Below are positions 41,317 through 51,335 of a DNA stretch of 64,000 bases, piece by piece. The notes under the pieces were generated by a model. The model did no database searches. It was not told where the DNA came from and was given only the letters and a program-made list of their open reading frames with translations. Position 1 is the first letter of the stretch. Each line of letters starts with the position of its first letter. The DNA is from Bathynomus jamesi. Taxonomy: Eukaryota; Arthropoda; Malacostraca; Isopoda; Cirolanidae. The DNA is taken from contig JAJOZX010001731.1 in assembly GCA_023014485.1 (NCBI GenBank), forward strand, positions 606,001 to 670,000, given 5' to 3'. The position numbers and the translations under genes are program-made.

Positions 41317-42226
41317 CGGAGGGCCACTCAATATATTTTGCCCCACCTTTTTTTTTCTTTCCAAGTTTCGTTGTAAGTTCCAGAAATTTTGTTCACAAGT
41401 AGTTACGTACCTTTTTTACAAGTTTTTATTTTTCCACATAGTCTCCATCCTTTTCTACGGCTTTCCTCCACCTCGAAACAAGGGGCCTTTATTCCTCGCT
41501 GGTAAAAGTCCGCTCAGTTCCGCTGGAGCCACCTCTTAACCTCTTTAACAACCTTAAAACCTTATCGTCACTTTGAAACTTTCTTCCACGAACAGCATCC
41601 TTCAGTGGCCCAAACAAATGGAAGTCTGAAGGTGCCAGATCCGGGCTGTATGGAGGGTGGGGTAACACAGTCAAGCGCATTTTTGTGATATTCACACTTC
41701 TTTCACTAATTCCTAGCTTCAGTGATAGCTCCTTGTACTGTATGTGACGCGCCGATTTGATCGAATGATGCTGTTAGCACGTTGTGCAGTGTGAGATACC
41801 ACAGCGATGCCGGGCGACCGGTGCGTGGCTCATCATCGACGCTGGCTCTCCATCTCTCCGATGATCTCACACGTTTAGACCAGCGTCCAACTGCGTTTCG
41901 ATCAACAATAGTATCTCCATAAACGTTTTGTAGACGTTTGTGAATATTTCCAACTGTTTCCTTCTCTGCGGTTAAGAACTCGATATCAGCTCTGTGTTTA
42001 CGACGCACATCACTGTTAGACGCCATTTTCGAAACTGCGTTAACCATCGGTTTTATACAAGGGTGTTTAAAAGCCGTTTTATACAAGGAGGGGAGGTTCA
42101 AACTGGAAAAATCCAGTTATGTGAAGCGCAGAACGTTCAAACTTACGGCCCAAAAGATATTTCAGACCATTGGCCTATTATTTACCTAAGAAAAAAGGGT
42201 GTGGCAAAATATATTCAGTTCCCCTA
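41317..42226 (-). mobile_element. Mariner element, internally deleted
   Basis: Imperfect terminal inverted repeats: GGAGGGCCACTCAATATATT at the left end, and on the other strand of the right end GGGGAACTGAATATATTTTG. The 910-bp length is about two-thirds of a full mariner. TA repeats flank both sides. Coding remnants on the minus strand match mariner. Confidence 0.8.
41489..42101 (-). pseudogene. Mariner transposase with internal deletion
   Basis: The N-terminal frame (42,101 downward) has the helix-turn-helix region: RADIEFLTAEKETVGNIHKR, IVDRNAVGRWSKRVRS and DEPRTGRPAS. The frame ends near 41,706. The C-terminal frame then starts with HPPYSPDLAPSDFHLFGPLK, the mariner third catalytic Asp block, and continues through RGRKFQSDDKV. 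The segment with the first two catalytic Asp residues is deleted. SPDLAPSD is the signature of the DD34D mariner group. Non-autonomous. Confidence 0.85.
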
Positions 42227-42496
42227 GTAGATATATATATATGGGATGAATTTCACAATTAAACACTTGAAATTAATGAATGATGCAAACCCAGAAGAAA
42301 AAACAAAAATGATTCCACGGCCTTTCGTGAATTCAGAAGTACACCTCGTCATCACTTATGATTATGAAACATCCGAAGTCGACCATAAATTGGCATTCAT
42401 TTCACATCTCAATTTCAATATACGTAAAAGTTGCTTAAAATATAAACAAGACCTTTCTTCTTTACACTGGTAGCTGGAAGCAGCAAAAACGTTGGT

Positions 42497-44724
42497 CAGT
42501 GGGGCTACTTCACGATTGTCGCGGTGGAGTAGAGGGAGGGGGACCCGAGTGTGATTCTGGTAAAGGTGGCTAGCTGAAATCAGTCGCGCGTCAGCTCGAG
42601 CTAAACGTGGTTGTGTTGTGCCTACACGCTCATAGGCTATCCCACGAGTGAAGTGCTTAACAATGAATAAGGTTGACTCTTTGTTAGATAATCCATTTAT
42701 TGGATTAGATTTACAAAATAAATTGTTAATTAAGGAATTAGGACCTCATCAACCTAATATATTAATAAATCAAACACACAAAACACAACCAAGAACACTT
42801 AATATTGAATGGTATGAGAGAAAGCCATGGTTAACAGCTAGGGAAAATTGTAAAAGTTTATACTGTTTCAATTGTTTGTTGTTTGGAGGTGAACTTGCTT
42901 GGACTCGTAATAGTGTCAAAATTTTGAAACACCTCTCAGAAAGAATAAAAACACATGAACAAACTGCTTGTCACATCGGTAATTGTTTAAAAACAAACTT
43001 ACTTGGAAAAGTGAATATTGCAACGCAGTTAGACGCAGGGCATAAGATTTCAGTCCAACACCATAACGAATTAGTAGACAGGAATAGGCAGGTTTTAAAT
43101 TGAATCATTTACTGTTTAAAATTTTGTAGCAACCATGAACTTGCTCTCCGAGGTCATAATGGAACAGAAAAATCTCTCAACAAAGCTGTATTCTTGGATC
43201 TTTTGAGTGAACTTGCCAAATTAAACAGTTGCACGAACATTTACAAACTGCAACTGTTTCAAAACACACTTCTGTTACTAGGGAAAATGAGTTGCTGGAC
43301 TGAATGCTTTCCGTTTATAAAGATGTTCTACATGAGAGTCAATGAAGCAATGTTCGTGTCAATTCAGACTGAGTAGACCACGGATATTTCCAGTATATCA
43401 CAACTTGTTATTATATTGCGGTATGTCATGGGCAATGAAATAGTGGAAAATTTCCATGGCTTTGTAGAACTAAAAGATAGATCTGCTGCTGGCACAACTA
43501 AGTGCATTCTTGAAGAAATCGAAGTGTACAATTTGAAAACTAAATTGGTTGCACAGAGTGGCGAACGTAACGGAGTGCCGAAATTGATAGGGGAAGTCTA
43601 TCATCATGCTCATTTTGTACACTGTTATGTCCATCAATTAAACCTTGTTATGCAAAACGTTTGCTCTGCTGTTACTACCGTCAGGATATTCTTTGCTAAT
43701 TTGATTTCATTTTCCTCTTGTTTCTCACATTCTTCCGAAAGAACAGCGATGCTGCAAGAAGTTTACGAAGAACGTCTGCCTCGTGTGATTGTGACCAAAT
43801 GTAATTTTCAGAGCAGAGTCGTAAATTCCGTGTATGAAAATAAAGCATCATTGATGCAGTGTTTCGAACGAATCCAGAATGAACTTGGATGGGATTCAGT
43901 GTCAGTAACACAAGCAAGTGCTCTACTGAACTTCCGGGAGAATGATCAGTTCATTTTCTTTCTTAATATATTTCGTGAACTAATGCCGGTAATTGAGTTG
44001 TTCTATAACATTCTTCACAAAAATAAAAATTACAACGACTGTTTCTGTCAAGCAACATCTTCACTCATTTTGTACATCTATAAAATAAATTCGCCAAAAG
44101 ATGGCAGAGTTACCTGATGATTCCGAACAAACTACTGAAACGAAGCGAAGAAGAAAAGACAACAAAAAAGCCTGTGTAATCGAATTCTGTAATCTTATGC
44201 TACAAGAGGCTGAAGACCGGTGCAACTGAACATCTCGAGTTCTTCACTTTAGTTGATCCTACAAAATTTGTTGCATACAGAAAAGAATTTCCTACAGATA
44301 TACGTGAATCTTGTAAATTCTATCCATTTTTTGAAGAAGGAAAACCATAATGAGCTATGTGTTCTATACAACAGTAAAGAATTTAAAAATATAAAAATTA
44401 ATGGATTGTACTGCTGTCTATCTGAAAACAATTTGATGTCTGCTTTTTCCGAAACAGTTAAACTGTTGAACATTAGCCAAACATCGCCATCGTAACAGCT
44501 CAATCTGAAAGATGTTTCAGTTCTCTGAAAAGAGTAAAAACCTGCTTGAAGAACACCATCGGACAAGACCGGCTAAATGGAACGGCAGTTCTTTCGATTG
44601 AAAGAGACTTTATAGCAAAATTAACCAATTTTAACCAGAAAGTCATCAATAAATTCGCAGAACAGAAAAACAGACGGGCTGAGTTACTCTAGAAATGAGA
44701 TGAAAGCACTAGCTTTAGCCCCTG
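42497..44724 (+). pseudogene. ZMYM1-like hAT transposon relic
   Basis: The ends look like hAT repeats: CAGTGGGGCTA at 42,497 and AGCTTTAGCCCCTG ending 44,724. The gene begins near ATG 42,663 with a TTF-type zinc-finger region (WLTARENCKSLYCFNCLLFG, then a CH pair). Then NHELALRGHNGTEKSLNKA and LVIILRYVMGNEIVENFHGF follow. Near 43,555 the sequence jumps from KLVAQ to SGERNGV, apparently losing the residues around a catalytic Asp. FVHCYVHQLNLV follows. The dimerisation tail is AQSERCFSSLKRVKTCLKNT near 44,500. Several stops and shifts are present. No matching 8-bp target duplication was found. Confidence 0.75.
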
Positions 44725-44776
44725 ATAAATAAATAAATAAATACATAAATATATATATATATATACATTTTAACTG

Positions 44777-45193
44777 CAAACAACACACAGTATAATTAAT
44801 TTAAAGAACGACGCTTGTGTAGAAGAAACGTCCGCACAAGATGGGGAGAGAGAACGAGCAAGTGAAAAATGATGCACCTCCCAGGAATCGAACCCGGGAT
44901 CATCCAATTGCCGATCGGATATGCTAACCACTGCACCAAGGTCCCCAATCAGTCACAACTCTTAATTCTCCTACATATGAGCGGAATCAAATGCCCTGAG
45001 GGGGCACTTTCTCAAGCCGTACATATATACATTTTAACTGCAAACAACACACAGGATAATTAATTAAAGAACGACGCTTGTGTAGAAGAAACGTCTGCAC
45101 AAGATGGGGAGAGAGAACAAACAAATGAAAAATTTGCTCGTTCTCTCTCCCCATCTTGTGCGGACGTTTCTTCGACACAAGCGTCGTTCTTTA
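44777..45193. repeat. Direct and inverted repeat cluster with a tRNA-like core
   Basis: A unit beginning TTTTAACTGCAAACAACACA and running through GATGGGGAGAGAGAAC occurs at about 44,768 and 45,032. The second copy is followed by its inverted copy, giving a hairpin at about 45,067-45,193 with a stem near 55 bp. Between the direct copies, the minus strand of 44,874-44,945 carries TTGGTGCAGTGGTTAGCA (A-box-like) and GGGTTCGATTCC (B-box). The acceptor stem does not pair. I read it as a tRNA-related SINE core inside a MITE, not a tRNA gene. Confidence 0.6.
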
Positions 45194-45217
45194 CATATAT
45201 ATATATATATATATATT

Positions 45218-45835
45218 AATGATGTAGGTCACATCCGCATCCGCATCCGCATCCGCGGAACATCCGCACATTTTCTCGCATCCGCATCCGCACCCGCATC
45301 CGCACTTTGGACTGCGGATGTCGTGCGGATGTGGACCGTTGAGATAAAATGTCATTAATAAGCGGAAATTATCAAATTCTACTATATTAAGAGAACTAGT
45401 TCATTGTGCGCAAAAGTGATGCAAGCGACAAGACGAGAGGCTGTTCTTGTATGAAGTTACTCTCTTGCAACCTACTTAGATCCACGTTACAAAGCTAAGT
45501 TATTTTCACCTAGTACATTAGAACGAGTTAAATCATCACTTGGCAAAGCAGTTGAAGAGCTTCAATCTCTTGAATCTGTCGCTTCGCCACCCACCAAAAG
45601 AATAAAAGTTTCAGTGACAGAACCAACACCTTCAACAAGCAAATTTATCACAGAATCTGTCTCTCAGTTTCTTGAGTCAAGCAGCAATGACGAGACCTAC
45701 GCGATGTCAAAAAATGTAGTAAAAATGATCGAGAGCTATCACCAAGAAAAACGCCTGGCTGCATGTGACAATCCTATTAGCTGGTGGAAAAATACGCAGA
45801 ATATCTATCCATACTTGAGTAAACTTGCAAGGATA
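45218..45835 (+). pseudogene. zf-BED hAT relic with (ATCCGC)n terminus
   Basis: TAATGATGTAGGTCACATCC at 45,218 corresponds to the TAGTGATGTAGCGG terminus of the hAT at 53,713. It is followed by (ATCCGC)n units to about 45,305. Coding sequence then resumes far downstream in the protein: ATYLDPRYKAKLFSPSTLE, SVSQFLESSSNDETYAMSKN and the dimerisation tail YHQEKRLAACDNPISWWKN. The BED finger and catalytic core are deleted. It is cut at 45,835 by the RTE element. Confidence 0.75.
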
Positions 45836-46862
45836 ATGAACACATTTTTTAAGCACCAGGAATCACATCTCTATACGTGGTACGGATGGAATAGTAGAAC
45901 CGGAAATTATGATAAGTCTCAGATAGACTTTATTGTGGTGGATAAAAGTCATTGGTGAAAGATGTAAGAGTACTATCATCTGTGTCTTTTGACTCGGATC
46001 ATAGACTTGTTAAAGCCAAAATTTTGCTTCCAGTACCAAAAAATATAAAAAACCCTAGAAGGAGAAGAGTGTGCACGGAGAATATATCAGAAAAACTGGA
46101 AGAGATTAGAACTAGAACTGAGGAGGCTTTCGGACAAAGGGTAGCTACGGAAATAGTGGAGGAGGTTTGGGTTGAGTTTAGGAGAACAATGGAGGGAATA
46201 CAGCGAGAGGTGATTGGAGAAAGGGCAGGTGGAGGGTCAAAAAAGAAAAAGACGGCATGATGGACCCAGGAGGTAAAGGAGGCAGTGACAGATAAGATGC
46301 GTGCTTTTAGGAGATGGCTTAAGGATAGAAATGAGAAAACAACACCAACGACGTTAAAAGAAGAGCGAAACGCTCTGTGTGGGAAAAAATAGGTAGAGAC
46401 TTAGAAGAGGATTTTCAAGGCTCAAAGAAGTTACTGTATAGCATGGCGAAGAAGTATAAAAGTGGAGAAAGCAAGAAAACAACAGCGGCGATTAAAAATG
46501 CACATGGTGAAGTCCTCACTGATAAAAGCGAGGTGGCTGCACGCTGGAACGAATACTTTAGACATCTTTTGAATAACGGGAACCAATATGATGAGGTGAG
46601 ACGGGAGGAGGGGGTAAATCATGAGGAGCATGAGGGAGAGAGAGAGATCACTAGAGAGAAGGTTATTCAACTAAAGAGGATGAAGAATAATAAAGCTCCC
46701 GGACCGGATGCAATTGTCACAGAAACACTAAAAGCAGCTGGTGATCCTGCTGTGCACTGGCTGCTAAGCATTTTCCGGGTAGTGTGGTCGCAGGGAATTG
46801 TACCGGCAGAATGGGGCAGAGCAATTATATGTCCTATATATAAAAAGAAGGGAAGTGAGCAG
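45836..46862 (+). pseudogene. RTE endonuclease end, linker and start of RT
   Basis: NTFFKHQESHLYTWYGWNSR and SQIDFIVVDKS are the end of the endonuclease domain, and FDSDHRLVKAKI carries the SDH motif after a one-base shift near 45,955. The linker contains TGA in place of Trp before WTQEVKEAV near 46,258. Another shift at about 46,360 leads to KTTAAIKNAHGEVLTDKSEV, NNKAPGPDAIVTETLKAAGD and IVPAEWGRAIICPIYKKKGS, the start of RT. The frame is cut by the hAT-like element. Confidence 0.85.
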
Positions 46863-49800
46863 TAGGGCGGATCGAAAATGAGGTTTTTAAACTTTTTTTC
46901 GAAAGTCAAATATGGCTAGTGCGGAATATATGTGGGTGCTATAGATAATGACTGTGCATAAATATTAGTCCTGCGAAATTATATCTTCAGGTGCCACAAA
47001 GCCGTCGAAAAAAGTGAAATATAATGATTTTCTTATATTCTGCATTAGTACAATAACTGAAACTTACTTGTTATTATTATATATTAAGTGTTCCAATTAC
47101 CAAAATAGTTACTCAATTACGCAGCTCTTAGTTTATTTAGATCAATGTTCTTTTGATTAATGATCTAAATAATCCAGAACTCACCACGAGGAGGTGGCTG
47201 CGTGTCGAGCTCCACCCATGCCCTCCCAACCACCCATCCTTGCGCATGTTTTTTCTATTAACGTTTTATTTAAACTTTATATTCAGCTTTACTTTCGAAT
47301 GATGGCATTTTTTTACGTGACTGAAGTGTTGATCTTATGAAGCCATCTCGCGCGTTCAATCCAAATACTTTTGATGATGCTTCAGTCACTAATTTTACCA
47401 TTCTTTCTACTACTTGTGTATGACAAGGGAATTTCTCGAATGGAGGGGTACTCTTGTTTTCTATGAATTCTTCAATCTCATTTTCTGTCAGGTGTCTTTC
47501 ACAGGTGGTTCAGTGACAATGCATTTTTGCCAATTAATTAAATCAGTATAATCAGTAGCTTCAAATTGAATAACAGGTACTGTGAAACGCCTCACAACTT
47601 TTTCCTTGTTTGTTTGCCTTGCTTTCTTTATTCGCCTCCACGCTAATTCTCTTAAGGCGCTGCGGTCATCATGAATCATTGATGCTAGAATATTTTCTGG
47701 ATTTGCAAAAAATGCATTTCTTTGTATGACAGGGTTTACAATATCCTTTACTTCGTCATTCAGTGTTCTTGTTAGTTCAATAGTTTTGAAAACATGTTTT
47801 GAGCCATTGACAAAAGACGTACTTTGCTTAATAGAAAACCACATTGGGATGTAGACCTTCATTATAAAAGAAGCAATGTTCATGAGGTTCTCAGATGGAC
47901 TTACAGTTGAAACGTATAGACGAAGCAAACGATTTGCTGTAGTCAGCCATCGTGAATGTGCCATTTTGCCTGGACTACGATGAGCAAGATCTGGAGAGCA
48001 ATATCCCTTTGTTTTGGCCTGATGAATATCAATTAGATATTTTTGGTCGGTGCTAAGATCTTCACAGTCTACAGTTGGTTCCTCAGCATCAATCCTTTCA
48101 AACTCGACAATAGGAAGACTCTCACAGTTCTCTAATTCCCTGCCAATAGGACCGGTGAATCCGCGGGGGCCAGATGTTTTTCCATCCAGCTTTGCAACTA
48201 AATGGCGTAATGGCAATTCATTGGCATGGAGCTGGCACACTAAATGTTGAACTGGCTTCTTCAGCTTCAATTCTATAAGCCTTATAACGCCTCCCTTTTC
48301 TCCAGTGTTGACTGCTGCACCATCGCATCCAATGGCAACAAGGTTTTCCAGGTTCATGTCATTATTTCCAATATACTCAAACATTCCTTTACATATTTCT
48401 TCAGCTGATCCAGAATTCACAGAATAATGGCCCAAATAATCTGAACCAGGTTCTCTCACTAAAGTGATATGTTCTTCTGTTACCTTCTTCTGATATACTT
48501 TGGACTCTTTTTTTTCTTGGAAGAGTGTAGAATCTTTTCGACCATCAAAATAGATTCCTCTGATTGGGACCTGATTTTGATCTTTCATAATTTCTGATCT
48601 CTTCTTTTGTCTTTCTCTTCTGATTTTACTCCTATCCACTACTTCAGATGTATTGTCAATAGAAACTTCTCCAATATCTTGCAATACTGCACTAACAATG
48701 AATGCTGCAGCTCGATCTGAAACTGCAGTCCTGTCACAAGCAGTAGCCACTGAAGGTAGATTTGTAGTTTTCCTTTTCTTGAATAATTGTTCTTCAGGTT
48801 GTTCGAGCTTTCTCTTCGAGCTAACTGGCTCTGGAAATGTATCGTCTGATATTTCGCCAGATTCACTTTCACTATTTGATGTCGATGATGATAATTCAAC
48901 ATTTGTATCCTGCAATTTCTCCTGTGAAGATTCTTTGGTGAGCCTCACAGCTTCTTTTTGCTTTCTTAGCAACGTAGATGCTTTTTTCTTTGAGAGTGTA
49001 ATATCTACTCTCTCAATAAACAGTTTTCTTTCACTCCTTCGATCTAAGAGGAACGTCACTTCTTCCTTTGGAACCGTCTTTTCTTTGGGACAAGAACATT
49101 GTGTTAGTACTTTGCACTTGCACGCTGCAATGTCAAAAAGTTTCGTGTGTGCTTCTTTTTTGAACATATCAATCTTTGCTTTGTAAGCTTCAGAATTTTT
49201 TTTGCTTTGGTATGGCTTCATAATGACACGATACTTTTCGTGGTAGCTTCTGAACATTGTTTCAATTCGCCTGTCTGACAGAATTGGGACGGAAGCACTT
49301 TCCCAAATTGTTTTCAATTTATCAACAACTTGTTCTAATATTTGAGATATTGAAGGATCTTTATTAGTATTCTGTTTCAAATCGTTTCTTACAAACAAGT
49401 AATATTTAAAAACTCCTTCGTATGTAGGAAGATTCCTGTGCCACAAATCTTCCCCCATACCAAACATGGGGCACTCAGTTGAGGCCCTGGTTGATTTTGC
49501 ACAAACTCGAGACATTTTGAAAGTATACAAATCTGAAAAAGAAAGAGCTAATATCAATTATACGTTAATTTCAGTTAATAGTACATGGCAAACTTAGGGC
49601 AACACAATACAGAAATGCAAAATATATAAGAAATATAGTTTAGACTATCTGAGTAACGCCAACAACAGAACACCCAACTGCTACGAGAGCGACAGCTACA
49701 CTGAACCGAGGTACTCACGTGACAGCTGAGTGAGCTGACTATAGAAAACTGTTTTAAGAGAATAGAAACTTTTTTTAAAGGTTGACTGAGCTATTTTTAT

Positions 49801-50025
49801 ACAAGTGTGAATAAATTCTTGTCTATTGTGCATCGTGGACTCTTCTGTAATTATTGGTTAAAATCTGCTTTTTTCAATTTTTTTCAATATTGAAGGTCAT
49901 TGTGGCACCTGAAGATATTAATGTTATGATTTTAAATTTATACCAGCTTATTTCCTCACTAGTCCACACATTTTCCACACTAGCCAATTTGAAAATTCGA
50001 AAAATGAGTTTTTCACTCCGCCCTA
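46863..50025 (-). mobile_element. Intact hAT-like DNA transposon, 8-bp TSD
   Basis: The target duplication GTGAGCAG is exact at 46,855-46,862 and 50,026-50,033. The termini are inverted copies of TAGGGCGGA. A subterminal pair around TGGCTAGTG lies about 45-55 bp inside each end. The 3,163-bp element holds a single long open transposase gene. Removing it restores the RTE sequence (GGGAAGTGAGCAG to GAATGTCAAAACTACCG). TAGGG ends with an 8-bp duplication are the hAT pattern. Confidence 0.92.
47488..49515 (-). CDS. hAT-like transposase, uninterrupted
   Basis: I chose the start at 49,515 (MSRVCAKSTRASTECPMFGM) because TCTTTCTTTTTCAG just upstream on the minus strand is a strong splice acceptor; an in-frame ATG at 49,557 lies on the intron side. 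The product is about 675 residues. The N-terminal third has a CKCKVLTQCSC cysteine cluster and charged, coiled-coil-like helices. Catalytic landmarks follow: IYFDGRKDSTLF (first Asp), VAIGCDGAAVNTGEKGGV (second Asp), HLVCQLHANELPLRHL (CxxH-like) and HSRWLTTANRLLRLY (the RW signature of hAT). The tail includes ENILASMIHDDRSALRELAW. No stop or shift is present, so it could be functional. The broken relative at 5,566 has the same order. Superfamily placement is inference from TSD, termini and the RW motif. Confidence 0.82.
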   Translation of the reverse strand: MSRVCAKSTRASTECPMFGMGEDLWHRNLPTYEGVFKYYLFVRNDLKQNTNKDPSISQILEQVVDKLKTIWESASVPILSDRRIETMFRSYHEKYRVIMKPYQSKKNSEAYKAKIDMFKKEAHTKLFDIAACKCKVLTQCSCPKEKTVPKEEVTFLLDRRSERKLFIERVDITLSKKKASTLLRKQKEAVRLTKESSQEKLQDTNVELSSSTSNSESESGEISDDTFPEPVSSKRKLEQPEEQLFKKRKTTNLPSVATACDRTAVSDRAAAFIVSAVLQDIGEVSIDNTSEVVDRSKIRRERQKKRSEIMKDQNQVPIRGIYFDGRKDSTLFQEKKESKVYQKKVTEEHITLVREPGSDYLGHYSVNSGSAEEICKGMFEYIGNNDMNLENLVAIGCDGAAVNTGEKGGVIRLIELKLKKPVQHLVCQLHANELPLRHLVAKLDGKTSGPRGFTGPIGRELENCESLPIVEFERIDAEEPTVDCEDLSTDQKYLIDIHQAKTKGYCSPDLAHRSPGKMAHSRWLTTANRLLRLYVSTVSPSENLMNIASFIMKVYIPMWFSIKQSTSFVNGSKHVFKTIELTRTLNDEVKDIVNPVIQRNAFFANPENILASMIHDDRSALRELAWRRIKKARQTNKEKVVRRFTVPVIQFEATDYTDLINWQKCIVTEPPVKDT

Positions 50026-51335
50026 GTGAGCAGGAATGTCAAAACTACCGTGGCATATCTTTGATGTGTCATGTGGAGAAAATATATGAAAGGATTTTGG
50101 AACATTGAATACGAAACATACTAGAACCTGTGTTACTGGAGTATCAATGTGGCTTTCGTGCAGGCAGGAGTACTATAGATCAAATTTCAGCCATAAGACA
50201 ATATCTTGAGAAGAGCCGAGAATTCAATTTGGACCGCTTCATATGTTTTTTGGATCTGGAGAAGGCATTTGATAGTGTGCCCAGGGAGAAGCTGTGGGTG
50301 GATTTGAGTGAGAGAATGCCACCAAAATTTCTGAGAGCAGTAATGAGCACCTATAGGGTCTCCCAGAGCAGGGTGGTGGGATCGGAGGAGTGGTTTGATG
50401 TAAGTACAGGAGTTAAACAAGGGAGTGTTCTGTCACCCAATTTATTTATTGCCTACATCAACAGGGTTATGGAACACATAACTGAGGAAATTGAAGAGGC
50501 AATGGAAATTTTTGGATATGCTGATGATGTGGCTGTTGGAACTAACACAGCACAATCCCTGGAGAGAATTATGCAGAGGTGGGATGATAGATTGAGGGAG
50601 TATGGACCGAAACTGAATTATGATAAAACTGAATATATGGTGTAACGAGGGGAGCGAACGAGGATGGAATCTTTGTTGGGGGAAGGGAAATGAAAAAGAC
50701 GGACACATTTAAATACCTTTGTAGTATGATAGCAAATCATGCGGATATGGATGTAGAGGTGAATGAAAGAATTGCGAAATATAGCAGAAATGTTTCCTTC
50801 CTGTACCCCTTATTGAAAGACCAAAACATCCCTAAAAAGGTAATGACGCATATATACTCAACAATATTGAAACCAATCTTATTATACGGCAGCGAGACTT
50901 GGGCCCTAACCACAAGGACGAGGGGAAAACTGCAAGCAACTGAAATGAGGGTCCTGAGATTGATGGAAGGAGTCAGTAGATTGGATAAAATAAGGAACAC
51001 TGAAATAAGAAGGCGATTGGGTGGAACTTCGGTTAATGAGAATATTGAGAGGAACCAACTGAGATGGTACGGGCATGTCCAACGAATACCGATGGAAAAG
51101 ACAGCAAGAAGAATGCTGCAATGGGCCCCTCAAAACAGAAGACCAGTTGGAAGACCCAAGATCCGATGGATGGATAACATCAAGAGTGCTGTCGAGAAGT
51201 GTGGAATCAGTCTCCATCGGGCGAACTTGATGTGTGGAGATCGAGAGGCATGGAAGGGTCTCATCCGAGGGCTCCCAACTGACAGACCGCTTTAGGTCTA
51301 TCAGGCGTCTGGTAAGAAAGGTAAGAAAAAAAGAT
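50026..51335 (+). pseudogene. RTE reverse transcriptase core and 3' end
   Basis: NYRGISLMCHVEKIYERILE, YQCGFRAGRSTIDQISAI, CFLDLEKAFDSVPREKLW (motif A), TGVKQGSVLSPNLFIAYI (motif B) and IFGYADDVAVG (motif C, intact) follow the RTE order. The thumb comes after a shift near 50,645 (TFKYLCSMIANHADM). The C-terminal RTE signature is NQLRWYGHVQRIPMEKTARR and GRPKIRWMDNIK. A TGA at 50,106 also interrupts. The stop at about 51,293 is followed by a GGTAAGAAA repeat tail. Confidence 0.88.

Larger units (their letters stand above)
45836..51335 (+). mobile_element. RTE-type non-LTR element split by a hAT-like insertion
   Basis: It is 5'-truncated at 45,836, runs to 46,862, and resumes at 50,026 after the hAT-like element. 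It ends at about 51,335 in a GGTAAGAAA-type tail. The GTGAGCAG duplication lies inside its RT domain. It is inserted into the relic of another hAT. Confidence 0.85.

Noticed and set aside
42246..42473. 75-codon ORF as a gene
   Set aside because: No motif, no upstream promoter or acceptor signal, and it lies in a gap between two transposon relics.
44874..44945. Functional tRNA gene on the minus strand
   Set aside because: Internal promoter boxes are good but the 5' and 3' acceptor strands are not complementary, and it is embedded in repeat copies.
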